Below, in pieces: positions 33,097 through 42,541 of a stretch of 64,000 nucleotides of DNA. Numbering within the stretch: the stretch's first letter is position 1; the number at the start of each line of letters is the position of its first letter. The DNA is taken from NCBI RefSeq assembly GCF_000384295.1, contig NZ_KB913037.1, positions 10,305,508 through 10,369,507 on the forward strand, given 5' to 3'. Source of the DNA: Amycolatopsis balhimycina FH 1894. GTDB lineage: Bacteria; Actinomycetota; Actinomycetes; Mycobacteriales; Pseudonocardiaceae. Below the pieces are notes generated by a model that saw only the letters and a list, made by a program, of their open reading frames with translations, searched no databases and was not told where the DNA came from. The position numbers were made by a program, and so were the translations under genes.

Positions 33097-35469
33097 TCAG
33101 CGCCAGTACTCGAGGATGAAGCGTTTGCGGTCCGGCCGTGTATTGCCTCGCCCGATGAAGCACTGCCTGCTGTACTGCCGGGCGACCAGCAGCCCACGGA
33201 CGGCATCGTTCTGTGACACGAAAGCTTCCATCCGGGAACGGCTGTCCTGCAGCGACCACCAATGTCCGTTCTCGGCGTCGTTGACTTCCACGATGTGCAG
33301 GCTCGCACGGTCGTACGAAATGCAGTCTTCGTTCGAAACCGGCCCGGCGACGCCCCGGCCGCCCTTCCAGTAGTCCATCAGCCAGTCCGACCTGGAGTCG
33401 CTGCGGCTGTCGAAACAGCGCTGGGTGAACCCCCGCGCGACCGACAGCGCGTTCTGGGCGTCCTGCCGGGTGGACAAAATGGCCATGGAATGACTGCCGC
33501 TGTCGATCAGCTTGTAGCCGTCGGCGTCGTTCCCGGTGATGGTCAGCTGGTTCGGGTCGTGGCTCACGCAGTCCTCCGGCGACGGCGGCGGCAGGGTGCT
33601 GGTGAAGGTGGCGCTCACCGCCTTGTCGGCGTCCATGGCCACCGTGCACGGGCCCGCGCCCGAGCAGGCGCCGCCCCAGCCCGAGAAGGCGAAGTCCCGG
33701 CCCGGCTGTGCGACCAGGGTGATCGACTGTCCTTTGTCGACGGTCACGGTGCACGTCGAGGGGCAGCTGATGCCGCCCCCGGTGACGCTGCCGGTGCCGG
33801 TGACGTTCACCGTCAGCCGGGTCTTCGGGATCTCGCTCACTGTCAGGCTCACCGACGTGGTGGCCTGCTGCCCGTCGGGCATGGTGGCCTGCACGCTGAC
33901 CTGGAACGTCCGGGCGGTCGCCCAGTGGTGCACGACGAGCGCGCCGTCCATCTGCGTGCTGTCCCCGAAGTCCCAGTGCGCGGTGACCGGTGCGGTGCCA
34001 TGCTGGTCGGCGACCTTGGCCGTGACGTCCTCGCCGACCATCGGGCTGCTCTTGCTCAGCGTGATCTGCAGGACCGGTGGCTCCGGGGGAGTGCTGCTCG
34101 GGGGCACGCCGGGGTCGGTCGGCGGCGGCGGGACGTCGGTGCCGGACGGCAACGGGCTGTCGGTGGGCGGGACCCCGTCCGGCGGCGGCACCCGGCCGTC
34201 GGTGGGGGTGACCTGCCCGCCCGGCGGGACCTGCGTGCCGCTCGGCGGATTGTCGGTGCTGCCGGGCGAGGTGGGCGGTGGCTGCTGGCCGGTCGGCTGC
34301 TGCGGTGCGGGTGCCTGGCCGCTGTCGGAATGCACGCCCTTCGCGGGGTTCTTCGGGTCGTACTTCGCGATGTCCCGCATGGTGCCGTCCAGGTGGATGA
34401 CGCCGGCGCGTTCGGTCGCGGGGTCGTTGAAGAAGACGATGCCGTCGCGGGTGAGCAGCTGGAACGTCGTCGGCGGGGTGAGCACCTGGGTCTTGGCGAT
34501 CACCGCGGGCCGGGTGAGGTCGACGATGTAGACCTGGCCGGTGGTGTAGTCCGGGACGAACAGGCGGTTGCCCGCCTCGACCGCGGCACCGAGCCGCCGG
34601 GTGGCGGCGTCGAGCGGGACCGTCGTGTCGCACGTGGCGGCGCCGAGGTCGCAGATGTCGAGGACGCCGCGGGAGGCGACGACGTACAGGCGGTCGCCGT
34701 GCGGTGAGCCGCTGATCTGCAGGGCGTCGTCGGGACGCAGGTCGAGCGGGATCGAGCCGGTGGTTTCCCCGCTGAGGGCGTCGACCGTGGTCGCGGTGCG
34801 CTCGGCCGGGTTGACCACGACGGGGTTGCCGTTCGCGACGGTGAGCAGGTTGTGGCCCGGCCGGGTGAACTGCCGGTGGGTGACGCGCTGGCCGTCGGCG
34901 ATCCGGGTGAGGTCGCCGGTGGCGTCGTCGAGCGTCCAGAGCCGGTCGGCGTCGTCGAGTGCCGCCGTGCCGGCGCCGAGCTTGGCGGCCAGCGGCAGCG
35001 GCTCCCCGCGGGGCAGGAGCGTGCGCGGGTCGCTGCTGGCGAGCAGCCCGCGCTGACTGTCCAATGTGTACAGAGTGGTGCGGCCGGCGAACGCGGTCAG
35101 CCCGCCGCGGGCCGCGTCGATCGGCGCGACCGGCGGGGTGGCGTCGTAGGTGGCGCCGTCGACGCGGCGCAGGGTGCCCGCGGTGCGGTCGACCGCGTAG
35201 GCGGTGGAACCCTGCTGGACGACGTCCACCGCGTGCCCCGGCGTCGCGATCTGGACCTGGGCGGCGACCTCGGCCGACGAGCCGTCGAGCAGCGTCAGCT
35301 GGCCGACGTTCGCCGATGCCAGCCACGCCGAGCCGGACAGCAGGCGCACGTCCTGCTCCGGGTAGCCCGCTCCGGCGACGGCGATCCCGCCCACCGCCAC
35401 CGCCGCGGCGAGACCGAGCAGCCCGGCCCGCGTCCAGCGCCGTCGCAGGAAACCGAGACCAGCCATCAC
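33097..35469 (-). CDS. Secreted propeller/PKD protein with duplicated C-terminal module
   Basis: A 790-residue exported protein with a signal-anchor at about 12-36. A YVTN/propeller-like domain (about 40-370) precedes a Pro/Thr/Gly-rich linker. A PKD domain (about 455-540, HWDFGDSTQMDG) comes next, then a bacterial Ig-like/InlB-type repeat (about 545-620, with FSGWGGACSGAGPCTVAMDADKAV). Two copies of a 70-residue module with DCxSxD and VARxxxxxCF end the chain. It starts GTG-ATG (35469/35466) and is 3 bp from the next gene. It is probably a cell-surface protein. Confidence 0.75.
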   Translation of the reverse strand: MMAGLGFLRRRWTRAGLLGLAAAVAVGGIAVAGAGYPEQDVRLLSGSAWLASANVGQLTLLDGSSAEVAAQVQIATPGHAVDVVQQGSTAYAVDRTAGTLRRVDGATYDATPPVAPIDAARGGLTAFAGRTTLYTLDSQRGLLASSDPRTLLPRGEPLPLAAKLGAGTAALDDADRLWTLDDATGDLTRIADGQRVTHRQFTRPGHNLLTVANGNPVVVNPAERTATTVDALSGETTGSIPLDLRPDDALQISGSPHGDRLYVVASRGVLDICDLGAATCDTTVPLDAATRRLGAAVEAGNRLFVPDYTTGQVYIVDLTRPAVIAKTQVLTPPTTFQLLTRDGIVFFNDPATERAGVIHLDGTMRDIAKYDPKNPAKGVHSDSGQAPAPQQPTGQQPPPTSPGSTDNPPSGTQVPPGGQVTPTDGRVPPPDGVPPTDSPLPSGTDVPPPPTDPGVPPSSTPPEPPVLQITLSKSSPMVGEDVTAKVADQHGTAPVTAHWDFGDSTQMDGALVVHHWATARTFQVSVQATMPDGQQATTSVSLTVSEIPKTRLTVNVTGTGSVTGGGISCPSTCTVTVDKGQSITLVAQPGRDFAFSGWGGACSGAGPCTVAMDADKAVSATFTSTLPPPSPEDCVSHDPNQLTITGNDADGYKLIDSGSHSMAILSTRQDAQNALSVARGFTQRCFDSRSDSRSDWLMDYWKGGRGVAGPVSNEDCISYDRASLHIVEVNDAENGHWWSLQDSRSRMEAFVSQNDAVRGLLVARQYSRQCFIGRGNTRPDRKRFILEYWR

Positions 35470-35473
35470 CGCG

Positions 35474-37855
35474 TCATCCCCTCGTCAGCTTTTCCAGCGC
35501 CCGCCGGCGTCGGCGGGCGTCGCGCCGCCGGTCGAACAGCGGGCGCGGGTCGAACCACGCCCGCAGGGCCACGAACGGCCCGCGCGTGCCACGCAGCTCG
35601 CGGCGCAGCCGGGCGTCCAGGCCCCAGGCCTCGGCGACCGTCGTGTCGTCCGGTTCCGCCGGGCTGTACACCGCGGCGGTGACCAGCGGCGCCAGCAGCG
35701 CGACGGCACCGGCGCGTTCGCCGAGCACCTCGCCCGCCTGGTGCGCGACCTCACCGGCGGTCGACGACGCCGAGACGCGGATGCCGTTCTCGGTCAGCCG
35801 GTCGGTGGTTTCCTGCCACGCGCCGGTGATCCGCGCGGCCCGGCTGCCGGACCGGCGCGCCCGGCGCCGCCGGACCTTCTCGACGGCCACCGCGATCGGC
35901 GTCAGCAGCATCAGCGCGCCGAGTGCGATCAGGACGATCAACGCCCAGTCGAGCACGCTCAGCCGGTCGCCGGCGAGCTTCGGCAGGTCGGGGTCTACGC
36001 CGACCTGCGACGCCTTGCCGTGGTCGTCGGGCCGGTCGTTCGCGGTGTTCCCGGCCGGCGGCGTGTCCGGCTGCTTCGGCGCGACGCCGCCGTGCCGCAG
36101 CGGGTCCGTGGGGTCGAACGCCACCCAGCCGTAGCCGGCCAGGTGGACCTCCGGCCAGGCGTGGGCGTCGGCCGAGGTGACCGTGTAGGTGCCGTCCTTG
36201 AGGCGCGCCGGGTTCAGCAGGTAGCCGACCGCCACCCGGGTGGGGAACCCCTGCGAGCGGGCCAGCACGGCGAACGCGGCGGCGAACTGCTCCGCGTAGC
36301 CGACCTGGTCGGCGGGGTTGGCGCCGAAGAGCCGCCGCAGCGCGTCGTAGGAGTGACCGGGCCGCGCGTCGAGGCTGTAGGGCAGCCGGCGCAGGCGCTC
36401 CTGCAGGGCCATCAGCTTGGCCCACGGTTCGTCGACGGCGCCGGCCAGCGCCGCGGCCTGCTCCTGCAGTTCCGGCGGGAGCCCGGGCGGCAGCGCCGAG
36501 TCGTGGCCGTCGTCGGCGGCGGGCACCGCGTGCTCCAGCCCGTCCTTGCGGCCCACCTGGGCGACGAGGTCGTAGCCGAGCCCGGACAACGTCGGCGCGT
36601 CCGTGGCCAGCACGCCGGACTCCGCGCTGTAGCCCACGCGCGGTGCGGTCGTCCGGACCGGCTCGCCGGCCTCCGGCAGGTAGGGGCCGGACAGCCCGCT
36701 GATCCGCACGCTGAGCGACACCTGCCGCGGCGCGGTCAGGTGGTCGCCCGCCGGAAGGCTCTTCCCGGCCAGGAGGAACCGGTCGTGCGCGGCCCAGAGC
36801 GCGCCGTCGTAGTCGTCCAGCGCGGCCGTGCGGACGCGGTCCACCCCGGCCGGGTCCCCGGTGAAGCGCACCGTGAACAGGTCGTGGGCGGGGGCGCGCA
36901 GCTGGCTCTTGAGCGTGGCCAGCGGAGAGATCGTGTCCCCGATGTCGAGCCGCACCGGCAGCACCGTCCGCGGGTCGAACCGGTGCTGCCCGGTGGCGAG
37001 CGGGAGGTAGTGCATGCCGGCGAGCCCGGCGGCGGCCGCGACGAGCACGACCGGCACACCGAAGGCGAAACGGCCCCACGTGGCCCGGGTATCGGCGATG
37101 CGCGTGGCCGGATCGGCCGCGCCGGCCCTGGCCAGGACCAGGGTGAGCACCGAAACCAGGAACGCGCCGACGGGAAGGAATCCGCCGAGCGGGTGGCCGG
37201 CGGTGAACAGCAGCGCGGCGGCGAAGGTCAGCAGCGGCGGGACGGCCGGGGCCAGCAGGGATCTCGTGCGCACGGCGAGCGTCGCCGAGACGGTGGCGGC
37301 GATCCAGGTCAGCAGGGCCGGGGTGAACACCAGCTCGGGCGTGGCGTCCGCGGGGAGCGTGACGCTCAGCATCCGCGCCCAGCCCGACGTCAGCCCGGTG
37401 CCGAGGCCGCGCAGGGTTTCCCAGGTGGGCACGCCGTGCCGCAGGGTGGTGTGCCCGGCCGCGAACACCGCGACCGGCAGGAAAGCGAGCACGCAGGCCG
37501 ACAGCGTCGGTAGCGTCCGCAGGCGCCGGGCCCCGGCGACGCCGGCGACGAGCACGCCGCCGCCCGCCGCGACGAGCAGGGCGATCAGGAAGTCCAGGCC
37601 GCCGAAGAAGGACAGGTAGGGCAGGGCGGTGGTGGCCACGGCGACGGCGGCGAGGATCAGCTGCGGGTAGGCCGCCGCGCGCAGCACGCGTTCCACGGCG
37701 GACGACCGGGGTCCGGCCGGGCGGCGGTGGCCGTCGTCCGCGAGCGCGGTCTTGGCGGCTTCCACGGTCTGGGTGATCCGCCCGCCGTCGGCGGGTTCGC
37801 CCCGCGGGTCGGTCTCCTCGCGGATGCGGACGGGAGTGGTCCGGCTGGTCGTCAT
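35474..37855 (-). CDS. TgpA-like membrane transglutaminase homologue, catalytic Cys missing
   Basis: A 793-residue protein. Basic N-terminus, then about seven membrane helices (about 60-285), an extracytoplasmic transglutaminase-like domain (about 440-610), one more helix (about 650) and a cytoplasmic tail. In the core, QVGYAEQFAAAFAVLARSQGFPTRVAVGY, residue 521 is Ala (GCG) where the family has the nucleophilic Cys (GxCxQFA). The downstream DAHAWPEVHLAGYGWVAFDPTDP keeps His and Asp. Peptide-bond exchange is therefore unlikely. Transglutaminase-DUF58-MoxR operons are common; the three genes here follow that order, overlapping DUF58 by 4 bp. Confidence 0.88.
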   Translation of the reverse strand: MTTSRTTPVRIREETDPRGEPADGGRITQTVEAAKTALADDGHRRPAGPRSSAVERVLRAAAYPQLILAAVAVATTALPYLSFFGGLDFLIALLVAAGGGVLVAGVAGARRLRTLPTLSACVLAFLPVAVFAAGHTTLRHGVPTWETLRGLGTGLTSGWARMLSVTLPADATPELVFTPALLTWIAATVSATLAVRTRSLLAPAVPPLLTFAAALLFTAGHPLGGFLPVGAFLVSVLTLVLARAGAADPATRIADTRATWGRFAFGVPVVLVAAAAGLAGMHYLPLATGQHRFDPRTVLPVRLDIGDTISPLATLKSQLRAPAHDLFTVRFTGDPAGVDRVRTAALDDYDGALWAAHDRFLLAGKSLPAGDHLTAPRQVSLSVRISGLSGPYLPEAGEPVRTTAPRVGYSAESGVLATDAPTLSGLGYDLVAQVGRKDGLEHAVPAADDGHDSALPPGLPPELQEQAAALAGAVDEPWAKLMALQERLRRLPYSLDARPGHSYDALRRLFGANPADQVGYAEQFAAAFAVLARSQGFPTRVAVGYLLNPARLKDGTYTVTSADAHAWPEVHLAGYGWVAFDPTDPLRHGGVAPKQPDTPPAGNTANDRPDDHGKASQVGVDPDLPKLAGDRLSVLDWALIVLIALGALMLLTPIAVAVEKVRRRRARRSGSRAARITGAWQETTDRLTENGIRVSASSTAGEVAHQAGEVLGERAGAVALLAPLVTAAVYSPAEPDDTTVAEAWGLDARLRRELRGTRGPFVALRAWFDPRPLFDRRRDARRRRRALEKLTRG

Positions 37856-38970
37856 GACGTCCGCGTGAGCTTGTTCCAGGCCTGCACGAACTCCTCGACG
37901 CTGTGCGCCATCAGCGTCACGATCCCCGGCAGCCCGGTGGACCAGGCCTCGGGCCGCTCGGAGAACTGGATCAGGCTGGCCATCAGGAAGTGCCGCCGGA
38001 CGACGGGCAGCACGCTGAGCGTGCGCGGGTCGGGCTCGCCGGTCACCACGCCGAGCGAGACGCTGTCGTCGAGCGTCACCATGGCCGGGAGCGCGGCCAG
38101 GCCGGGGTCGCCGGGGGAGCGTTCGGCGGCGGCCAGCAGGTCCATCGCCGCGAGCACGCCGTCGCCGCGCGCGTCGCTGGCGACCACGCCGCCCGCCGTG
38201 GTGCGCAATTCCAGGGGGAACCCGCCGCGCATCGCCGCCACGGCCAGTGACGCGGCCGCGCTGACCGCGTACTCGAACGTGTTGTCCGTGTAGCCCGCCG
38301 AGCTCGTGTCGAGCACGACCAGCAGCCGCGGCTGGTTCGGCACGACGTTGTGGCGCACCATGAGCGCGCCGGTCCGCGCGGTGGACTTCCAGTGGATCAG
38401 CCGGTAGTCGTCGCCCGGCACGTACTCGCGCAGGCTGTGGAACGCCACCCCGCCCTGCGGCGCGTAGCTCGACGTCGGGCCGTCCATGTCGCGCGTCTGC
38501 CCGCTGGGCACCGGTTCCACCCGGTGCAGTTTCGGGTGGACGTACAGCGTCGAGTAGGTGGAGTAGGTCTTGCCGACCTGCATCAGCCGCAGCGGATCGG
38601 TGTGCCCGATGGTCAACGGGCCGACCTGGTAGATGCCGCGTTTCCCGGTCGGCAGCGGGTAGTTCGCGGTGTGCTCCTGCCCGGGCCGCAGGCTCGGCAC
38701 CGGTACCTGCAGCCGCCGGCCCGCGACCGTCTCGCCGGCCAGGATCAGCGTGAGGACGCCGAACGCCTCCTCGCCCGGGGAAACCCGCTGCGGGCGGACG
38801 TCGCGGACCGCGGCCAGGTCCGGGCGCAGCAGCATCCACGCCGCCGCGAGCAGCAGCGCGGCCAAGCAGGCGAAGCCGACGGCGACCAGTTCCGGGTAGT
38901 CGGCGAGCCAGCCGAGCCCGAGCAGCGCCACCGCGGTGGCGGCGAGCAGGAGTCCCGATCCGGTGGGCAT
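37852..38970 (-). CDS. DUF58 membrane-anchored protein
   Basis: A 372-residue protein with two N-terminal membrane helices (about 5-47). DUF58 hallmarks include GVAFHSLREYVPGDDYRLIHWKSTARTGALMVRHN, followed by a von Willebrand-A-like fold (LLVVLDTSSAGYTDNTFE). DUF58 proteins partner MoxR ATPases and transglutaminase-like proteins. Here it lies between both, 6 bp from moxR and overlapping the transglutaminase gene by 4 bp. Cellular role unknown. Confidence 0.9.
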   Translation of the reverse strand: MPTGSGLLLAATAVALLGLGWLADYPELVAVGFACLAALLLAAAWMLLRPDLAAVRDVRPQRVSPGEEAFGVLTLILAGETVAGRRLQVPVPSLRPGQEHTANYPLPTGKRGIYQVGPLTIGHTDPLRLMQVGKTYSTYSTLYVHPKLHRVEPVPSGQTRDMDGPTSSYAPQGGVAFHSLREYVPGDDYRLIHWKSTARTGALMVRHNVVPNQPRLLVVLDTSSAGYTDNTFEYAVSAAASLAVAAMRGGFPLELRTTAGGVVASDARGDGVLAAMDLLAAAERSPGDPGLAALPAMVTLDDSVSLGVVTGEPDPRTLSVLPVVRRHFLMASLIQFSERPEAWSTGLPGIVTLMAHSVEEFVQAWNKLTRTS

Positions 38971-38976
38971 CGCGCG

Positions 38977-39957
38977 TCACACACCGGCCGGGGACTGCGG
39001 AACCGGCACGGCCGCGAGGATGCGGTCCACGATGCCGTCGGCGGTGAACTCCTGCACCGCCGCCTCCGGCGTCAGCATCAACCGGTGGCACAGCACCGCC
39101 TTCGCCATCTGCTTGACGTCGTCGGCGGTGACGAACGGGCGGCCGTCGACGGCGGCGCGCGCCTGCGAGGCGGCCGCGAGCGCATTGCTCGCGCGCGGGC
39201 TCGCGCCGAGCTTGAGCTGCGGGATGGTGCGGGTGGCGTTGGTGATGGTGACGATGAAGGCCTGCAACGCCGGTGCGACGTACACCCCGCGCACGACGTC
39301 GATCATCTGCTGCATCTCTTCGACGGTCGTGACCGGCCGCAGCTGTTCGGGCAGCCGGCGGGCGACGGCGTCGGCGACGATCCGCACCTCGTGCTCCGGG
39401 CTGGGGTAGCCGATCCGCAGCAGCATCATGAACCGGTCGAGCTGCGCTTCCGGCAGCGAGTAGGTGCCCTGCTGGTCGACCGGGTTCTGGGTGGCGATCA
39501 CGAAGTTGGGGCGCGGCAGGGCGTAGGCGACGCGGTCGACGGTCACCTGGCGCTCGGCCATCGCCTCCAGCAGCGCGGACTGGGTCTTGGGGGAGGCGCG
39601 GTTGATCTCGTCGCCGAGGACGATGTTGGCGAACACCGGGCCTTCGCGGAACTGGAATTCCCGCTTCTCGGAGTCGTAGATCTGCACCCCGGTGACATCG
39701 GAGGGCAGCAGGTCCGGAGTGAACTGAATACGGTGCATCGTGCCGCTGATGGAATGGGCCACGGCCTTCGCCAGTGAAGTTTTGGCGACACCGGGAACAT
39801 CTTCGACAAGAATATGCCCCTCGGCGAGCAGCCCGACCACGACGTTCCATACCACGTTCGTCTTTCCGTGGATGAAATGCTCGATGTTGCGGACAAGATC
39901 ATTGCAGCGCCGCTGAACCCAGCCGACCCGTTCCCCGAGGTCAGTGCTGTACGTCAT
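38977..39957 (-). CDS. MoxR-family AAA+ ATPase
   Basis: A 326-residue AAA+ ATPase. The open frame continues upstream, but ATG 39957 (MTYSTDLGERVGW) has GGGGGAG at the right spacing. Walker A is EDVPGVAKTSLAKAV near residue 55; Walker B/sensor region is VLGDEINRASPKTQSALLEAM; sensor 1 is FVIATQNPVDQQGTY. MoxR ATPases act as chaperone-like remodelers for vWA/DUF58 partners. It heads the five-gene minus-strand operon reaching 31660. It is divergent from the Hsp70-like gene across 147 bp. Confidence 0.94.
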   Translation of the reverse strand: MTYSTDLGERVGWVQRRCNDLVRNIEHFIHGKTNVVWNVVVGLLAEGHILVEDVPGVAKTSLAKAVAHSISGTMHRIQFTPDLLPSDVTGVQIYDSEKREFQFREGPVFANIVLGDEINRASPKTQSALLEAMAERQVTVDRVAYALPRPNFVIATQNPVDQQGTYSLPEAQLDRFMMLLRIGYPSPEHEVRIVADAVARRLPEQLRPVTTVEEMQQMIDVVRGVYVAPALQAFIVTITNATRTIPQLKLGASPRASNALAAASQARAAVDGRPFVTADDVKQMAKAVLCHRLMLTPEAAVQEFTADGIVDRILAAVPVPQSPAGV

Positions 39958-40092
39958 TCGCTCCCCCAGGTTGCGGGTGTTCCGGAGCAGAAGGCTACTC
40001 GTTTTCCGCCGGACGTCCATGCCCGTTCGGGCTAAGTTCTCCGCGCCGAATACCGATTTGACGTCGGCCGGGTGATCGCGAGGTGTCCCCAG

Positions 40093-40098
40093 TACGGT
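40093..40098 (+). promoter_or_regulatory. Possible -10 element of a leaderless transcript
   Basis: TACGGT fits the actinobacterial TANNNT -10. It ends 6 bases before GTG 40105, so a start at the G of the start codon would give a leaderless message. No Shine-Dalgarno precedes the GTG, which agrees. No clear -35 was found. Confidence 0.4.
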
Positions 40099-40104
40099 TG
40101 GCCG

Positions 40105-42453
40105 GTGAGCTATCCCCTCGGTATCGACGTCGGGACCACGTATACGGCGGCGGCGCTGTGGCACGACGGGCGGGCGCAGACCGTGCCGCTCGGCGACCGG
40201 GCCAACGCGGTGCCGTCGGTACTGTTCCTCCGCGAGGACGGCGCGGTGCTGGTGGGCGAGGCGGCGGCCCGGCGGGGCGTGCTCGAGCCGGACCGGATGG
40301 CGCGGGAGTTCAAGCGCCGCATGGGCGACGACGTCCCGGTGCTGGTCGGCGGCCGCCGGTTCCCGGTGCACGAACTGACCGGGCGGGTCCTGCGGACGGT
40401 CGTCGAACGCGTTTCGGAGCAGCGCGGCGGACCACCGGGACACGTGGTGCTGACCCATCCGGCCGAATGGGGTGACTACCGGAAGCGGCGGCTCGCCGAG
40501 GCGTCGCGCGCGGCCGGGCTGACCGACGTCGGGCTGCTGCCGGAGCCGGTGGCCGCGGCGACCTGGTACGCGGCCCAGGAACGCGTCGAACCCGGTGCGC
40601 TGATTGCGATCTATGACTTCGGCGGCGGCACGTTCGACGCGAGCGTCGTCCGCAAGACCGCCGACAGCGTCCAGATCCACGGCGAACCGGGCGGTGACGA
40701 CCGGATCGGCGGGATCGACTTCGACCACGCGCTGTTCCAGCGGGTCTGCGCGAACGCCGGCGTGGACCCGGCGCGGTTCGACCCGGGCGACGCCGCGGCC
40801 GCCGCGGCGCTGGCGCAGCTGTTCGCTTCGGTGGTGGAGGCCAAGGAAGCCCTGTCGGCGGACATCGAGGTGCGGGTTCCGGTGGTGCTGCCGGGAATCA
40901 CGCGCCAGGTGCTGATCACGCGGGCCGAGTTCGAGGACCTGATCCGGACCCGGCTGGAAGGCACGGTCGGAGTGTTCGGCCAGGTGGTGCGCCGTGCGGG
41001 CGTCGCGCCGTCCGACCTGCACGCGGTGCTGCTGGTCGGCGGGTCGAGCCGGATCCCGTTGGTGCGCACGCTGTTGGCGGCCGAACTGGGCATCAGGGTG
41101 GCGGTCGACGCGCACCCGAAGTACACCGTCAGCCTCGGTGCCGCGATCGCCGCGGCGCCGCGGGTCGCCGGCCCGCCCGTGCCGGTGCCCGGGCCGCCGC
41201 GGCCACCTCTGCCGCTTCGACCGCCGGTGCCGGGCCGTCCGGAGGTGAGCGCGCCGGTCGACCTGGTCCGCACCGGGCTGACCGGCGCCCCCGACGTGCC
41301 GGTGCCGGTGCCGGTGGTGCTGGTCCCGCCGGGCACCGCCGCCCCGCGGGAAGTGCTGCGCACCCGGGGTAGCACCGGCGTTCCGGCGAAGGGGCACGGC
41401 AGGCTGGTCGCCGTCCTGGTGACCGTCCTGGTGCTGGGGGTCGTCGCGGCCGTGGCGTTCTTCGTCACGCGGCCGCCGGGCGACGCCGCGCCGAAGTCCC
41501 AGGCTCGCCCGGTGCCGGCGGGCCCGAGTGTCGCGGCGTCGGGAACCCTGGAGCTGACCGGCGAACTGGTCGTCCCACCGGACGGCGAGGACGTCATGCG
41601 CGCGGTTACGCGGCTGCCGTCCGGGACGCTGGTGGCGGTGGGGCTGTCCGACGGCCAGAAGCCGCGGGCGTGGCTGCGCCGTCCCGGCGCCGCGGTGGCC
41701 GCGGTGCCGCCGCCGGGAGACGGGCAGGCGGCGCTGGCCGACGTCGTGGCGTCCGGCTCGGGCGTGGTCGCGGTGGGCTGGACGGGCAGCGGCCGTGACC
41801 GCCGTCCGGCGGTGTGGCTGTCGGCGACCGGCGAACAGTGGCAGCTGCTGCCCGCGGGCGGTTCGTTCGTCCCCGGCGGCGGGGTCACCGAGCTGACCGC
41901 GGTCACGGCGGGCGGCGACGGGAAGCTGTACGCCGCCGGCGTCGACCGCGGCGGCGACCCGGTCGACGGCGACGTCGCGATCTTCGCTTCCGCGGACGGG
42001 AAAACGTGGGACCGGCTGCCGGCCACCGGGCTCGGCGGGCCGGGACCGCAGACGGTCACCCGGCTGATCCGCACGGCGGACGGCCGGTTCCTCGCGGCCG
42101 GGTCGGCACTGACCGGCGCCCGCCGCGGCCCGGCGCTCTGGACGTCCCCCGACGGCGTCGCGTGGACGGCCGACGCGTCGGTCCCGCCCGGCTCGCCGTC
42201 GTTGCTCGGCCTGACCCGGCAGGCGGACGGGACGGTGCTCGCCTGCGGCTCGGTCGGCGCGGCGGACCAGCCGGCGGCCGGGTGCTGGACCCGCCGGGAC
42301 GGCGCGGCCTGGCGCCCCTGGACGGTCACGGGCACCCCTTCACCGCTGTACCTCTACGGCCTGGTGTCCACTCAGGACGGCGTGGTGCTCGCCGGCGCGG
42401 CCCGCACTGGATCCACTGTGGACGCCGGACTGTGGACGGCGCACCCCGGCTGA
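40105..42453 (+). CDS. Hsp70-like ATPase fused to a membrane helix and propeller
   Basis: A 782-residue chimera. The N-terminal Hsp70/actin-fold ATPase (about 1-360) has YPLGIDVGTTYTAAAL (phosphate 1), ALIAIYDFGGGTFDASVV (phosphate 2) and AVLLVGGSSRIPLV (adenosine). There is no DnaK peptide-binding domain; a Pro/Val-rich linker leads to one membrane helix (about 433-455). An exported domain of about 310 residues with repeated W-x-W/ASADGKTW and TSPDGVAWTADA-like blades suggests a beta-propeller. GTG 40105 was chosen because the Hsp70 fold begins there. Such proteins may signal across the membrane; function unknown. Confidence 0.8.
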   Translation: MSYPLGIDVGTTYTAAALWHDGRAQTVPLGDRANAVPSVLFLREDGAVLVGEAAARRGVLEPDRMAREFKRRMGDDVPVLVGGRRFPVHELTGRVLRTVVERVSEQRGGPPGHVVLTHPAEWGDYRKRRLAEASRAAGLTDVGLLPEPVAAATWYAAQERVEPGALIAIYDFGGGTFDASVVRKTADSVQIHGEPGGDDRIGGIDFDHALFQRVCANAGVDPARFDPGDAAAAAALAQLFASVVEAKEALSADIEVRVPVVLPGITRQVLITRAEFEDLIRTRLEGTVGVFGQVVRRAGVAPSDLHAVLLVGGSSRIPLVRTLLAAELGIRVAVDAHPKYTVSLGAAIAAAPRVAGPPVPVPGPPRPPLPLRPPVPGRPEVSAPVDLVRTGLTGAPDVPVPVPVVLVPPGTAAPREVLRTRGSTGVPAKGHGRLVAVLVTVLVLGVVAAVAFFVTRPPGDAAPKSQARPVPAGPSVAASGTLELTGELVVPPDGEDVMRAVTRLPSGTLVAVGLSDGQKPRAWLRRPGAAVAAVPPPGDGQAALADVVASGSGVVAVGWTGSGRDRRPAVWLSATGEQWQLLPAGGSFVPGGGVTELTAVTAGGDGKLYAAGVDRGGDPVDGDVAIFASADGKTWDRLPATGLGGPGPQTVTRLIRTADGRFLAAGSALTGARRGPALWTSPDGVAWTADASVPPGSPSLLGLTRQADGTVLACGSVGAADQPAAGCWTRRDGAAWRPWTVTGTPSPLYLYGLVSTQDGVVLAGAARTGSTVDAGLWTAHPG

Positions 42454-42475
42454 CGCGCTGGCTCGCGCGTCAGGC

Positions 42476-42538
42476 CCAAGTCCGTGAATGGCACATTGAG
42501 GGACGTAGAGTCCCTCAATGTGCCATTCACGGACTTGG
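42476..42538. terminator. Perfect 28-bp palindrome between convergent genes
   Basis: Arms 42476-42503 and 42511-42538 are exact inverted copies with a 7-base loop (cgtagag). The arm contains GTGAATGGCACATTGAGGGA. It lies between the stop of the Hsp70-like gene (42453) and that of the DUF4157/OmpA gene (42542), where it can stop transcription from both directions. Confidence 0.8.
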
Positions 42539-42541
42539 CTG

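Noticed and set aside
35474..39850. A single 1458-residue minus-strand protein covering several genes
   Set aside because: Only its last 793 codons look like protein; the rest is the wrong frame of DUF58 and MoxR genes. The ATG at 37855 overlapping the DUF58 stop is the real start.
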